Assembly: GCA_016937255.1 (NCBI GenBank)
Contig: JAFGWG010000128.1
Coordinates: 1 to 64,000, forward strand
Source: Bacteroidales bacterium
GTDB taxonomy: Bacteria > Bacteroidota > Bacteroidia > Bacteroidales > DTU049
Direction: 5' to 3'
Length of the DNA: 64,000 nt
Below, piece after piece: positions 19,709 through 29,476 of this stretch. Position numbers and translations under genes: made by a program. How positions within the stretch are numbered: position 1 is the stretch's first letter; every line of letters starts with the position of its first letter. Below the pieces are notes generated by a model that saw nothing but the letters and a program-made list of their open reading frames with translations, was not told the DNA's origin and made no database searches.

Positions 19709-21495
19709 TTTTCTTTTATATAATTGGCTACTCCTTCAATTATGACTTCAATTTTACTGCAATGGATATTATCTTTGTTTGGACTGTTTAGGAATACTTT
19801 GATATTGAGGTTCTTGTCGCCAAAATTACTTAGTGGAATTTCGGTTTCGTCATAGATATTGGCGCTGGAGTTTTTCGATGCAGCTTTCAATGGGAGGCTG
19901 TTTGCCCACATAAATTCATTGTCTTTATAAATAGCAATAATTAAAAAAGTTTCATCTTTGAACTTATTTTCGCTGTCTGGAACTATATTTACTTTAACCA
20001 GTGGATTAAAGACAGTATCGGGCATAATTATATTGACAAGATTGTAATAAACCAGTTGGTCAGAAACTAAGTTTTCTTTCATGAAATAATAGTCAGTATC
20101 AGAAAAACTTGTGCTTGTTTCAGGAGTGGAAAAGTCCTCTTCATTTCCTAAGATTGCATTTTCATAATCTGGGGGTTGAAGTAAGAAATAATAATTTTGA
20201 GTTGGATATATCCGAAGAAAGGACTCGAAATATGCTTCACGAGTCATTGAATCCCAGTGAATTGCTCCGCGAATAAATTGAATGGTTTGAAAATATCCAT
20301 GAGCAGTAAAAACTATGAAAATTGTAAAAAAGGCAATTCTGAAATATTTTCTTTTTTGATAGAGGATATCTAAGAAACCAGCTAGAGGAATAGCCATTAA
20401 GGCATAAATATCAACCATGGGTCTGCTGCTGTAGCTGCCGCCATACCACCAACACCACCATGAATAGGTGACATATATAAAAATGGGGAGAAATATAATA
20501 TAGGAAAGTCTGTAGTTTTTGAATTGTTTTTTGCTGATAAAAATTCCCAATATTGCTAAGATCATTATTGGGGTATAGATGAGCCATCCTTTTCTAAATC
20601 CGAAGAGAGCTTTATGAATATTAAAGTTTCCAAAAAAGAATTCTTCGTCGTATGAATTAAAAAAGAAATGTCCGGTTTGACTTTTCCAATACAGCATTTG
20701 AGGCAGCCAGACAAGAAGTGTCATTATAGTCATTAGCCCTATGACAGGCCATTGTTTAAGTAGTAATTGCATTCGTTTTTTGAAGTCGCTTATACTTGCA
20801 ATACCCCATAAAGGGATGAGCAAAACAATGAGAACGTTGCTTGGGCGAATTAAGGTTATAATGCCTGTTAATAATCCTAGAAATATGGAATGCTTCATTT
20901 TTTGAGTGGTCAACCATTTATCGCAGAAAAATATAAATGCTGCGATTAGTGCAAAACTGTAAGCATGCGACATTCCGGGTTCAATAGTCGCATAATAGAA
21001 TAAATTTGTTGCAAAATAGATTAGCATGATTGTGATTGCGGTGACTATTGGCGGGAAGAATTTTTGAAGTAATTTTTTGGTTAATAATAGCCCCAGCAAA
21101 AGATAAAATAGAGTGCCGAATGAAATGGCCGTTTTATAAGCTGCGGAGTATCCGTCTGCAACATGACCGGTGAGATTTTCATAGGCATGGGCAATGAAGA
21201 AAAAGGGTGCATACATTATTGACATTCCCATGCTTGTTTTAATAATGTAGTTTCCATTTTCTAATTGTCTAGGCCAGAATTTTTTAGAGTAATCTTCTTC
21301 TCCATTTTCAATGAAAGAAAGAGAAATATCGTTATAGATAAATGTAGCAGGCAAATAGGAGTAGTATGAAATAACATCCCACTCAATTACTCTTTTATTC
21401 CATGAGTTTGTTCCAAATTTGAAACCCATGGTGAAAAGCATAATGAATATAATGCTTATCGTTGGTAGATTCTTGAATTTGATTTTAGTAGCCAT
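19705..21495 (-). CDS. Polytopic membrane protein, GT-C-like
   Basis: 596 aa; many TM helices, EWDVISYYSYLPA near N-terminus. Confidence 0.65.
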   Translation of the reverse strand: MATKIKFKNLPTISIIFIMLFTMGFKFGTNSWNKRVIEWDVISYYSYLPATFIYNDISLSFIENGEEDYSKKFWPRQLENGNYIIKTSMGMSIMYAPFFFIAHAYENLTGHVADGYSAAYKTAISFGTLFYLLLGLLLTKKLLQKFFPPIVTAITIMLIYFATNLFYYATIEPGMSHAYSFALIAAFIFFCDKWLTTQKMKHSIFLGLLTGIITLIRPSNVLIVLLIPLWGIASISDFKKRMQLLLKQWPVIGLMTIMTLLVWLPQMLYWKSQTGHFFFNSYDEEFFFGNFNIHKALFGFRKGWLIYTPIMILAILGIFISKKQFKNYRLSYIIFLPIFIYVTYSWWCWWYGGSYSSRPMVDIYALMAIPLAGFLDILYQKRKYFRIAFFTIFIVFTAHGYFQTIQFIRGAIHWDSMTREAYFESFLRIYPTQNYYFLLQPPDYENAILGNEEDFSTPETSTSFSDTDYYFMKENLVSDQLVYYNLVNIIMPDTVFNPLVKVNIVPDSENKFKDETFLIIAIYKDNEFMWANSLPLKAASKNSSANIYDETEIPLSNFGDKNLNIKVFLNSPNKDNIHCSKIEVIIEGVANYIKEN

Positions 21496-22747
21496 ATTTA
21501 TCTCCCCACCACTTTTTCAACTGTTTTCTGGTTTCATTCTCTCGTGAATTATTCCCAGGGTCATACAGTTTCAAATTATTTATTTTATCTGGTAAGCATT
21601 CCTGTATGGTGAAATTTCCATCAAAACTATGGGCATATTTATAATCTTTGCCATAATTCAGATCTTTCATGAGTTTACTAGGGGCATTACGCAAATGTAG
21701 CGGAACGGGTAAATCACCACTTTTTCTAACTTCTGCCAGTGCTGCATCAATACCACTATAAGCTGAATTGCTTTTTGGAGAACTAGCTAGATATACTGCA
21801 CACTCGCCAAGAATTATTCTCGCTTCGGGCCAACCTATTTTATGAATCGCGTCAAAAGCTGTATTGGCTAGTAATAAAGCATTTGGATTGGCAAGACCAA
21901 TGTCTTCTGCTGCAAGAATAAGCATGCGACGGGCTATGAATTCAGGCTTTTCCCCTCCTTCAATTAATCGAGCCATCCAGTAAAGTGATGCATTTGGATC
22001 GCTGTTTCGCATGGATTTAATGAAAGCTGAGGCGATGTCGTAATGCATTTCACCGCTTTTATCAAATCGGGCCATATTTTCTTGAATAATCTTGCCAAGA
22101 CTCTCATTTTTAATATTGCATTTCCCTTCAATAGTGCAGTTATTTACCATTAAATCAATAGCATTGTATAATTTTCTGGCATCTCCACCTGAGAAACGAT
22201 AGAGCGCATCATTTTCTTCGATTTTGAGTTCAATATTGTGCTTTGAGTAATATTGTATTGCTCTGTTGCATAATTGGTCTAGCTCTGATTTGCTTAGCTC
22301 CTCTAAAACATATACTTGGCAGCGGGAGAGTAGGGCACTGATGACTTCGAATGATGGATTTTCGGTTGTGGCTCCAATAAGGGTAACAACACCCTGTTCT
22401 ACTGCTCCAAGAAGCGAATCTTGTTGTGATTTACTAAAACGATGAATTTCATCAATAAATAAAATGGGGTTGCTTTCTCCTTTGGCTTTGAGAATAACTT
22501 CTCTGATGTCTTTTACCCCAGATGAAATTGCACTTAGTTGATGAAATGGCTTATTGAGGTAATTGGCGATTAAATTTGCAAGGCTTGTTTTGCCAACTCC
22601 TGGAGGTCCCCACAATATCATAGATGATATTTTCCCACCCTCAATCATTAATCGTAAGACCTGGCCTTCTCCCATTAATTTCTTTTGCCCTATATATTCA
22701 GAAGGGTCTTGAGGACGTAATATTTCAGCCAGAGGGCGTGGATCCAT
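21485..22747 (-). CDS. rarA: Replication-associated recombination protein A (RarA/MgsA AAA ATPase)
   Basis: 420 aa; MDPRPLAEILRPQDPSEYIGQKKL, GPPGVGKTSLANLIA, LFIDEIHRFSKSQQDSLLGAVE, GATTENPSFEV. Confidence 0.96.
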   Translation of the reverse strand: MDPRPLAEILRPQDPSEYIGQKKLMGEGQVLRLMIEGGKISSMILWGPPGVGKTSLANLIANYLNKPFHQLSAISSGVKDIREVILKAKGESNPILFIDEIHRFSKSQQDSLLGAVEQGVVTLIGATTENPSFEVISALLSRCQVYVLEELSKSELDQLCNRAIQYYSKHNIELKIEENDALYRFSGGDARKLYNAIDLMVNNCTIEGKCNIKNESLGKIIQENMARFDKSGEMHYDIASAFIKSMRNSDPNASLYWMARLIEGGEKPEFIARRMLILAAEDIGLANPNALLLANTAFDAIHKIGWPEARIILGECAVYLASSPKSNSAYSGIDAALAEVRKSGDLPVPLHLRNAPSKLMKDLNYGKDYKYAHSFDGNFTIQECLPDKINNLKLYDPGNNSRENETRKQLKKWWGDKYGY

Positions 22748-22874
22748 TATATTTTTTAGCGAAGATAAAAAAAAAGTGTGATAGAAACCATGTACGTATT
22801 CTAATTAAAAATCATACAAGATTTTGGAAATCGTGGAGAATTATTTACAGAGAAGCAATGATTTAGTTTAAAAT

Positions 22875-22924
22875 GAAAAACCCTAGAATTTGTCGAGCCA
22901 TGTTGACAAATAACTAGGGTTTTC
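22875..22924 (-). terminator. Long two-tier hairpin, likely terminator of the 22954..24000 gene
   Basis: AAAACCCTAG...CTAGGGTTTT outer stem (10 bp) enclosing ATTTGTC...GACAAAT inner stem; ~30 nt downstream of the minus-strand stop. Confidence 0.75.
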
Positions 22925-22953
22925 AAGGCATCACTATTTATGAAAAAGAAATC

Positions 22954-24000
22954 TTAGGTATTAACGAATACTTTTTTATTTACACTGCCTGAGAATTCAT
23001 TGAGAATTCGTATGAAAATGATGTTTCCTCCAATATCACTCCCTGAATTATAGTTTAAGGTGTGCATGCCCTCGTAGAGCATTTTCTGGTCACTTACTAT
23101 AACTTTACCACTCAGGTCTACTATTTCAATCCCAATATTTTGTTCTTTAGGGATATAAACGCTAAGAAGAATTTCTCCATTCTGCGAATTAACTCCAGAA
23201 ATTTGCGGAGATAAACCAGACTCATCGGCTTGAACACTAACGATATCAGAAACTGAGGTTTGTCCGTCATAATCGGTTTGCCTTAATCTGTAATACGTTA
23301 CAGTAGCAGTTGCATCAAAATCTGTGTATTCATAGTTCAACGTGCTATTGCTGTTTCCAGCACCATCAATAATGCTTATTGCTTCAAAATCTAGTCCGTT
23401 CAATGAGCGCTCAATGGTGAAATAATCATTGTTGGTTTCTGTTAGGGTTGCCCAATTGATGTCTACTGTTGAATACTCTTCATTATATTCTGCATCAAAG
23501 CTTAATAATTCAATAGGCAAAGGGAAATAAAGTGGAGTTACATTTGAAATAGAAATGTCACCTGATTTAATGGCCCAAAACTCATTAGAAGCATTCGTAT
23601 GTGCAAGTGCTTTAAAATAGATCGTATCCGCTGAAGTAATGCTTATGGAATCATTAATAAGTCGAACATTATTACTGTTTGTTCCTTGAACAATGGTGTC
23701 AATTATCCACGACCCATTTTCATTTACTTTATGCATTATCATAAACTCATCTGAAGATTCTAGATTTCCGCTTTGGTTAATTTTAATGCTGAAGTAGATA
23801 TTGAGAGATGAAGTGTTATTAAGCACCATTGGTGGTAATGAGAGTTCGCACGTTTTATCTTTCACTGTCCATTGTGATGGCACAACATCCCCGCAATTTA
23901 CCTGATAGGTTGCAGGGTCACTGAAATTAATTACATATTGCCCTTTTGCCCCGCTGAAGAGGAAAAGTGACAAAGTCAAAAGAAGTATATTTTTTTTCAT
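22954..24000 (-). CDS. Secreted protein with T9SS type A-like C-terminal region
   Basis: 348 aa; signal peptide; FnIII-like PLPIELLSFDAEY..VDINWATLTETNNDYFTIERSLNG..YYRLRQTDYDG typical of T9SS cargo; CTD-like end. Confidence 0.8.
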   Translation of the reverse strand: MKKNILLLTLSLFLFSGAKGQYVINFSDPATYQVNCGDVVPSQWTVKDKTCELSLPPMVLNNTSSLNIYFSIKINQSGNLESSDEFMIMHKVNENGSWIIDTIVQGTNSNNVRLINDSISITSADTIYFKALAHTNASNEFWAIKSGDISISNVTPLYFPLPIELLSFDAEYNEEYSTVDINWATLTETNNDYFTIERSLNGLDFEAISIIDGAGNSNSTLNYEYTDFDATATVTYYRLRQTDYDGQTSVSDIVSVQADESGLSPQISGVNSQNGEILLSVYIPKEQNIGIEIVDLSGKVIVSDQKMLYEGMHTLNYNSGSDIGGNIIFIRILNEFSGSVNKKVFVNT

Positions 24001-24152
24001 TTCTGTTCTTATTTAGAATTAGACTAAACAAAGATACGACGAAAAAAAGCCCTCCCGACATCAAAATTGTTAAGACTTGCTTAATTTATATTGTTAAATT
24101 CGATATCAGTAATATGATCGGTTTATATTATGTAAAGCTTTGGTAAATTTTT

Positions 24153-24184
24153 TTTGATATGTGATATAATATTATGTATATTTG
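24153..24184 (+). promoter_or_regulatory. Bacteroidota-type promoter (TTTG-N20-TATATTTG)
   Basis: TTTG at 24153-24156, 20-nt spacer, TATATTTG at 24177-24184, 29 nt upstream of ATG 24214. Confidence 0.65.
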
Positions 24185-24213
24185 TTGCAGAGGTGAATAT
24201 TTGATTTATTACT

Positions 24214-24750
24214 ATGGGGTTAATTGGAAGAATATTATTTGTTTTTCTGCTAAGTATCAGTTACTTTTCTTCAATTGCGCAGAATGGCGATGTTGAAATG
24301 TTAGTCGATACTTCATATCAGTTTACAAATGAGGCATTTGATTTTGGGGATGGCGTTAAGCTAAGTCCTCCGGCATATTTTCTGCCTTTCGTGCAAAATG
24401 AAAAGCAGGGTTTTATTCATCAGGGTGCTGCGTCAACCATTCAGGTGCAGATTTATGAAAAGGTTCTATACTCATATATTGCTGCTTCTTTAACGGAAGA
24501 AGAGCTTCTGAAGCAAAATGCTCGTTTGATTGAACACTCTAAAGTGCTTACGAATGATGACAAAGAAGCTGATTTTTTTGTCATCGCTTTCACTTTGAAT
24601 TCTGATGGAAAAGAAGTTGAATATGAAAGGATGATGTTGCTTACGGGCGATCATACCAAAGCCATTTGGATTAATGCAAATTACCCTGTATTGGCGAAAC
24701 AGATATTATTCAATGTGTTAAAAGAGAGTTTATTAACTGTTCAATTCTAA
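24214..24750 (+). CDS. Small secreted protein of unknown function, possibly Mog1/PsbP-fold-like
   Basis: 178 aa with signal peptide; VKLSPPAYFLPFVQNEKQGFIHQGAASTIQVQ pattern; fold suggestion is weak. Confidence 0.6.
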   Translation: MGLIGRILFVFLLSISYFSSIAQNGDVEMLVDTSYQFTNEAFDFGDGVKLSPPAYFLPFVQNEKQGFIHQGAASTIQVQIYEKVLYSYIAASLTEEELLKQNARLIEHSKVLTNDDKEADFFVIAFTLNSDGKEVEYERMMLLTGDHTKAIWINANYPVLAKQILFNVLKESLLTVQF

Positions 24751-24759
24751 GCAAAGCCT

Positions 24760-27579
24760 ATGAAGAGAATTTACGCTTATCTGCTGGTGCTCATGCTTGG
24801 AACTTTTCTTTTTTCAGAAAGAATGCAGGCTCAAACTCATATTATTTCTCACGATATTGATTGGTCAACACAGAATCAGAATATGTGGGGGCCAAATGGT
24901 AGCCCCTGGAATATCAATATGAATATTAATCTTTTCGATATTGAGTTTGATACAGCAATTACGGTTGGAGATATAGTAAATATTTTGGGTGGCCAGTTTG
25001 GGGCAGAGATAGATATTGATTCATGGTTTAAAATTGGTTCCGATTTTATCATTTCTGGTTTCACTACCGGTAGTGTGGATGTTGATTATCCGGTAACTAT
25101 TGATATGGAGGTGCCCGACGATAATACTTTTTGTCCTGGAGAGGAACTTAGCATTGAGTCTTCCTATACTGTGAATAATGGGTGGAAGTTGGATACACAT
25201 TTCCCGACTGCCGGGATTATTGGCTTGTATTTAAACTTTGGATTTCAATTGGATGTTGATGCAACAATATGTGTATTTGGGTGTACGTCATTCCCAATTA
25301 TTAACGTAAATGTTCCTCTTGATACAACGGCAATTATTGAGCTAAATAGTATTACAGGGGTGTTTAGTTATCCATGTTTTAGCGCAACTTCTTTCCCCCC
25401 GATTCAAATTTGTCATGATACTATTCTGCCCATTACTTTCAATAATCTTTTTGGAATTGGATTAAGCGGCAGTATTACTTTGCCGTATGTTGAAACGGAA
25501 GATTGGTTAGATGTTATAGATGAATGCAATAAAGATTTATATGCGGCAGGAGACTGTACTTGGGTTACACTGGAAATTGATGTCATTCAGCTTCTTTCCG
25601 CTATTGCGGGATTGATCCCTCCTCCTGCTGGGCCCGCTATTCAACAGTTTCTAAATTTACTTAGTGGAACCATTGATCTGGGAGCAGGCTTTACCATTGA
25701 TTATACATTGTTCGCTGCTTGGTTTGAAATATTGAGTACCATGCAACAGGATTTCCATTTTGATGCGGCGGTTTGGAATAATCTATCATTTCCGCAACCC
25801 GTAGAATATTCCGTGGTCGATCCCCACAATGGGAACCTCCTGATCGATCAGGGGGTTGCAAATGATATTACCTTTGAAGCATGTCATACATTAAATTATA
25901 TTTGGCCTTGTCATAATACAGATTCCATGAATATCGGCGTTAGTCATTCCTTGTCTAACGATTTTACAAATCATACATGGGATAGCCTTTCATTCTCTTT
26001 TAATATTGCTGCATTGGAATTCTGGCTAAATATTCCTTCTTTCCCAATCGTTCCACCATCTAGTATCCCTGATTTTTGTGTTGAGGTTCCATATATGGAT
26101 TCAACAAATAATCCACAAGGGCTGCAAGATATTTGTATGCCAGGTCTTCGTGTGCCGGGTGTCAATTCTTTTCCTACAGATCTGAGTATTCATATTGGGC
26201 CACTTTTCTCATATTCTTGGCCAATTGGGTATATCCCAATTACATGGTATAATAATACTTGGGAACTTGCCGGATTTAATGATACAATCTTTCCTTCATT
26301 TACTATGGCCACAAACTGCCCTGGATTGGAAATTATAGATTTTTCAGCAGTTGATGTGCTTTGTTATGGTGATAGTTCAGGTACGCTCACTATCGAGATT
26401 GCTAATGGATCAGCACCATATACTTATATTTGGTCTACTGGTGATACAATAGTTCTGAATACTACAATTTCTACACTTACTAACCTTGCTTCAGGCTGGT
26501 ACTATATTACCGTTATTGATAATAATGGTTGTGAAGTAAGCGACTCTGCCGAAGTAATTGATGCATATCCGCCTATTGATGTTTCTATTGCCACAGTAGA
26601 TATAAATTGTGTTGGAGGGTCAGATGGCTCAGTAAGTCTAACTGTAACAGGAGGAGCACCCCCCTATAATTATGTATGGGATCCACCGCAGTCTAATTCG
26701 CCGCTCGCATCAAATCTGCCAGCAGGAACATATACCATTACCATTACAGACAATGTAGGCTGTGATACAATTGTTAGTGCTACACTTATTGAATTGCATC
26801 CATTACCCACAATAAATATTTCTGCAACACCTACAGAAGGATGTCAACCACTTGATGTTCAGTTCTATGAAACTTCGCCTGATTCGGGTCAAACATATTT
26901 TTGGGATTTGGATGAAGGAAATCATTTTAGCTCTGATAAAGACCCATTTCTTACCTATATGTATCCGGGTGTTTATGATGTTGTTCTTATTGTAACATCT
27001 GTTTATGGGTGTGTTGATTCGGTAAGAGTTACCGATATGATTACTGTCTATACTAAGCCGGTGGCTGAATTCAGGCCATATCCTTCTAGTCCAAATCTGG
27101 CGGATAATACCGTACTGTTCTTTAATGAAAGTTCAAATACATATCTTTCTGAATGGTATTTTGGCGATGGAGGATTCAGTGATTTAACCTACCCAACTCA
27201 TACATATCAGGATACTGGTGATTATATCGTTACCTTATATATTACCTCTGAACACGGTTGTATGGATACTGTTTCACACCCTCTATATGTAGCAGATGTT
27301 GTTACCATGTATATGCCCAATTCTTTCAGCCCTGATGGTGACGGAATTAACGACTATATTAAGCCTGTTGCGCATGGAATTTACGATAATGAGTATACAT
27401 TCATGATCTTCAATCGTTGGGGAACACTGTTGTTTGAAACAAATGATTACGATGAATATTGGGATGGACATTATAATGGTGTGCTTTGTCAACATGGTGT
27501 GTATCAGTATGTAATCTTCTATCGTGATAAAACAGGGGTGAAACGAAAATTGATTGGTGGAATACAGTTAATAAGGTAG
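24760..27579 (+). CDS. Large T9SS type B (gliding-motility C-terminal) secreted protein with SprB-like repeats and PKD domains
   Basis: 939 aa; two SprB-like repeats (~26340-26810), two PKD domains (~26812-27295), C-terminal MPNSFSPDGDGINDYIKP..FNRWGTLLFETNDYDEYWDGHYNG..GVYQYVIFYRD; ~500-aa N-terminus unassigned. Confidence 0.88.
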   Translation: MKRIYAYLLVLMLGTFLFSERMQAQTHIISHDIDWSTQNQNMWGPNGSPWNINMNINLFDIEFDTAITVGDIVNILGGQFGAEIDIDSWFKIGSDFIISGFTTGSVDVDYPVTIDMEVPDDNTFCPGEELSIESSYTVNNGWKLDTHFPTAGIIGLYLNFGFQLDVDATICVFGCTSFPIINVNVPLDTTAIIELNSITGVFSYPCFSATSFPPIQICHDTILPITFNNLFGIGLSGSITLPYVETEDWLDVIDECNKDLYAAGDCTWVTLEIDVIQLLSAIAGLIPPPAGPAIQQFLNLLSGTIDLGAGFTIDYTLFAAWFEILSTMQQDFHFDAAVWNNLSFPQPVEYSVVDPHNGNLLIDQGVANDITFEACHTLNYIWPCHNTDSMNIGVSHSLSNDFTNHTWDSLSFSFNIAALEFWLNIPSFPIVPPSSIPDFCVEVPYMDSTNNPQGLQDICMPGLRVPGVNSFPTDLSIHIGPLFSYSWPIGYIPITWYNNTWELAGFNDTIFPSFTMATNCPGLEIIDFSAVDVLCYGDSSGTLTIEIANGSAPYTYIWSTGDTIVLNTTISTLTNLASGWYYITVIDNNGCEVSDSAEVIDAYPPIDVSIATVDINCVGGSDGSVSLTVTGGAPPYNYVWDPPQSNSPLASNLPAGTYTITITDNVGCDTIVSATLIELHPLPTINISATPTEGCQPLDVQFYETSPDSGQTYFWDLDEGNHFSSDKDPFLTYMYPGVYDVVLIVTSVYGCVDSVRVTDMITVYTKPVAEFRPYPSSPNLADNTVLFFNESSNTYLSEWYFGDGGFSDLTYPTHTYQDTGDYIVTLYITSEHGCMDTVSHPLYVADVVTMYMPNSFSPDGDGINDYIKPVAHGIYDNEYTFMIFNRWGTLLFETNDYDEYWDGHYNGVLCQHGVYQYVIFYRDKTGVKRKLIGGIQLIR

Positions 27580-27685
27580 CTTTAATTTTCTATTCTAGAG
27601 GTTGAAAAATATATGAACATTTTTACTTCTAGCTGTACTGTATGTTCTTATATTACATATATTTGTCTGTTTAAAATTGGGGCTT

Positions 27686-29476
27686 ATGAAAAAGATTTTT
27701 ATTCTATTATTTTTTGTGTTCGGCATTTTTACTAATAGTAGCATTTTTGCGCAATGTGGTCCAACTGATCATAGCGGAGCAGATTGGACGATTTCATCTT
27801 CAACAACTATTGGAGGAGAACACATTAATATTGGTACTTTTATGGTGAATGTAGGAGTTACTGTTACTGTTGACTCCAATTGCCATTTTCTTGAGATTAA
27901 TGCTGATACCATAATTATTTATGGTACTATTGATGCAGATGGAGTAGGAGAAGATGGCGGAGCCGGTGGAGCCGGTGGTCCTTATGCGAATGGTAGCGGT
28001 GTGCCAGGTGAAGGAGGTAAGGCTGGTTTGGCTGGTTATGGTACAGGTGGAGGTCTTTCTGGTGATGCTGCCGGAGATGGAGGGTCTTATGCACAGAGTT
28101 GTGGAGGTCTTTTGTGCGCTGGTAACGAAGACGGTTTTAATGGTGGTGGCGGTGGAGCCGGTGGTGGATCTGGGGGTGCTTATGGCGGTAGTGGTGGAGC
28201 TGGCGGTTACGGTGCATTTGGTAGTGGATTTACCAATGCAGATGGTGGCGATTATGGTTCTGGAGGAACTGCATCTGCATCGTATGGAACAGTGAGTGGA
28301 TCTGATATTGCATGGGGTTCTGGTGGTGCCGGCGGCGGCGGTGGCGGCGGCGGATATAATTATGGAAGTGCTGGAGGACAAGGTGGTCATGGTGGCGGAA
28401 TGGTCGCTCTGATTGCTGAATTTAAGCTTATTATGTCAGGGATAATTCAATGTAATGGAGAAGCAGGTGGCGATGGTGGAAATGGTGGCGGTGAATCTAC
28501 TGATGGAGGTTACGATTGTTCTACTTCAGGATATAATGAATGCTCGATATTTTGTTCGCAATCGGTTTACGATGCAGCTGGTGGAGCTGGTGGAGCAGCC
28601 GGTGGTGGTTCAGGTGGAGGAATATTGTTACAATCTGATGGAGCTTTAAACGTAACAGGAACACTTGAAGTTCGTGGTGGCGTTGGAGGTAATGCTGGTA
28701 GCCCAAGCAGCTCTTATGGTACCTGTTTTGATAATGCCCGTGGTGGTGCCGGTGGTAGCGGTGGCCGTATTAAAATTATGTATAACCCTTGCGTAACGAT
28801 AAATATTACTGCTACTCATAATGTAAGTGGTGGAATTGGTGGCAATGGTGTTGTGAGTGGAAATAATGGCGGCACTGGTACTTATCGTGGAGATTTAATT
28901 AGTATTTCTTATATTGGACTGGATGCAGGCAATATTAGTCTTGTAGATCCTGTTTTCTGTGATTATGGTGATGTTCCTGCAATATCTTCTACTGGTCTTG
29001 CCAGTGGTGGTATTGTAGGTAATTATAATTATCAGTGGCAATATAGTACCACAGATAGTATTAGCGGTTTTGTGAATTTACCCGGCGAAATTAGTAATAC
29101 TTGCAATCCCGGTCTTATTACACTAACAACTTGGTACCGACGTAAGGTTAGTTCTGGTTCATGTGTTGATTATAGCAATGTGGTTAAAGCATCTGTAATT
29201 GATTGCTCTGCAATTAGTGAGTATAGTGGTTCTATGCAGGTTCAGGTTTTTCCAAATCCGAATAGCGGCGATTTCACTATTAGCTGTAATGAGAATCTTG
29301 AGAATGATGCTGTTGTGAAGATATTTAATGTATATGGTCAGAAAGTATTTGAACAAAGCAATATTGAAGGTCAGAAAACAATACAGCTTAATATAAATCT
29401 TTCTGCAGGATTGTATTTTCTAGTGCTTGAATCTGGAGAAAATCGTGCATTAACGAAGATTACTATTCAGAAGTAG
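27686..29476 (+). CDS. Glycine-rich secreted protein with T9SS type A sorting domain
   Basis: ATG 27686; signal peptide, long GGAGGxGG region, then VQVFPNPNSGDFTISCNE..VKIFNVYGQKVFEQ..LSAGLYFLVLESGENRALTKITIQK. Confidence 0.88.
   Translation: MKKIFILLFFVFGIFTNSSIFAQCGPTDHSGADWTISSSTTIGGEHINIGTFMVNVGVTVTVDSNCHFLEINADTIIIYGTIDADGVGEDGGAGGAGGPYANGSGVPGEGGKAGLAGYGTGGGLSGDAAGDGGSYAQSCGGLLCAGNEDGFNGGGGGAGGGSGGAYGGSGGAGGYGAFGSGFTNADGGDYGSGGTASASYGTVSGSDIAWGSGGAGGGGGGGGYNYGSAGGQGGHGGGMVALIAEFKLIMSGIIQCNGEAGGDGGNGGGESTDGGYDCSTSGYNECSIFCSQSVYDAAGGAGGAAGGGSGGGILLQSDGALNVTGTLEVRGGVGGNAGSPSSSYGTCFDNARGGAGGSGGRIKIMYNPCVTINITATHNVSGGIGGNGVVSGNNGGTGTYRGDLISISYIGLDAGNISLVDPVFCDYGDVPAISSTGLASGGIVGNYNYQWQYSTTDSISGFVNLPGEISNTCNPGLITLTTWYRRKVSSGSCVDYSNVVKASVIDCSAISEYSGSMQVQVFPNPNSGDFTISCNENLENDAVVKIFNVYGQKVFEQSNIEGQKTIQLNINLSAGLYFLVLESGENRALTKITIQK
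27946..28775 (+). repeat. Gly-codon-rich low-complexity region inside the 27686..29476 CDS
   Basis: Dense GGT/GGA/GGC codons encoding GGAGGAGG, GGGGAGGGSGG, GGAGGGGGGGGY. Confidence 0.85.

Noticed and set aside
27954-28295. 113-aa +frame ORF, Val/Glu-rich
   Set aside because: Frame-shifted reading of the Gly-rich repeat within 27686..29476.
27800-28390. 196-aa minus-strand ORF, Thr/Ser/Ile-rich, opposite the Gly-rich CDS
   Set aside because: Antisense shadow of GGN glycine codons (ACC/TCC/ATC codons); no signal, RBS or domain.
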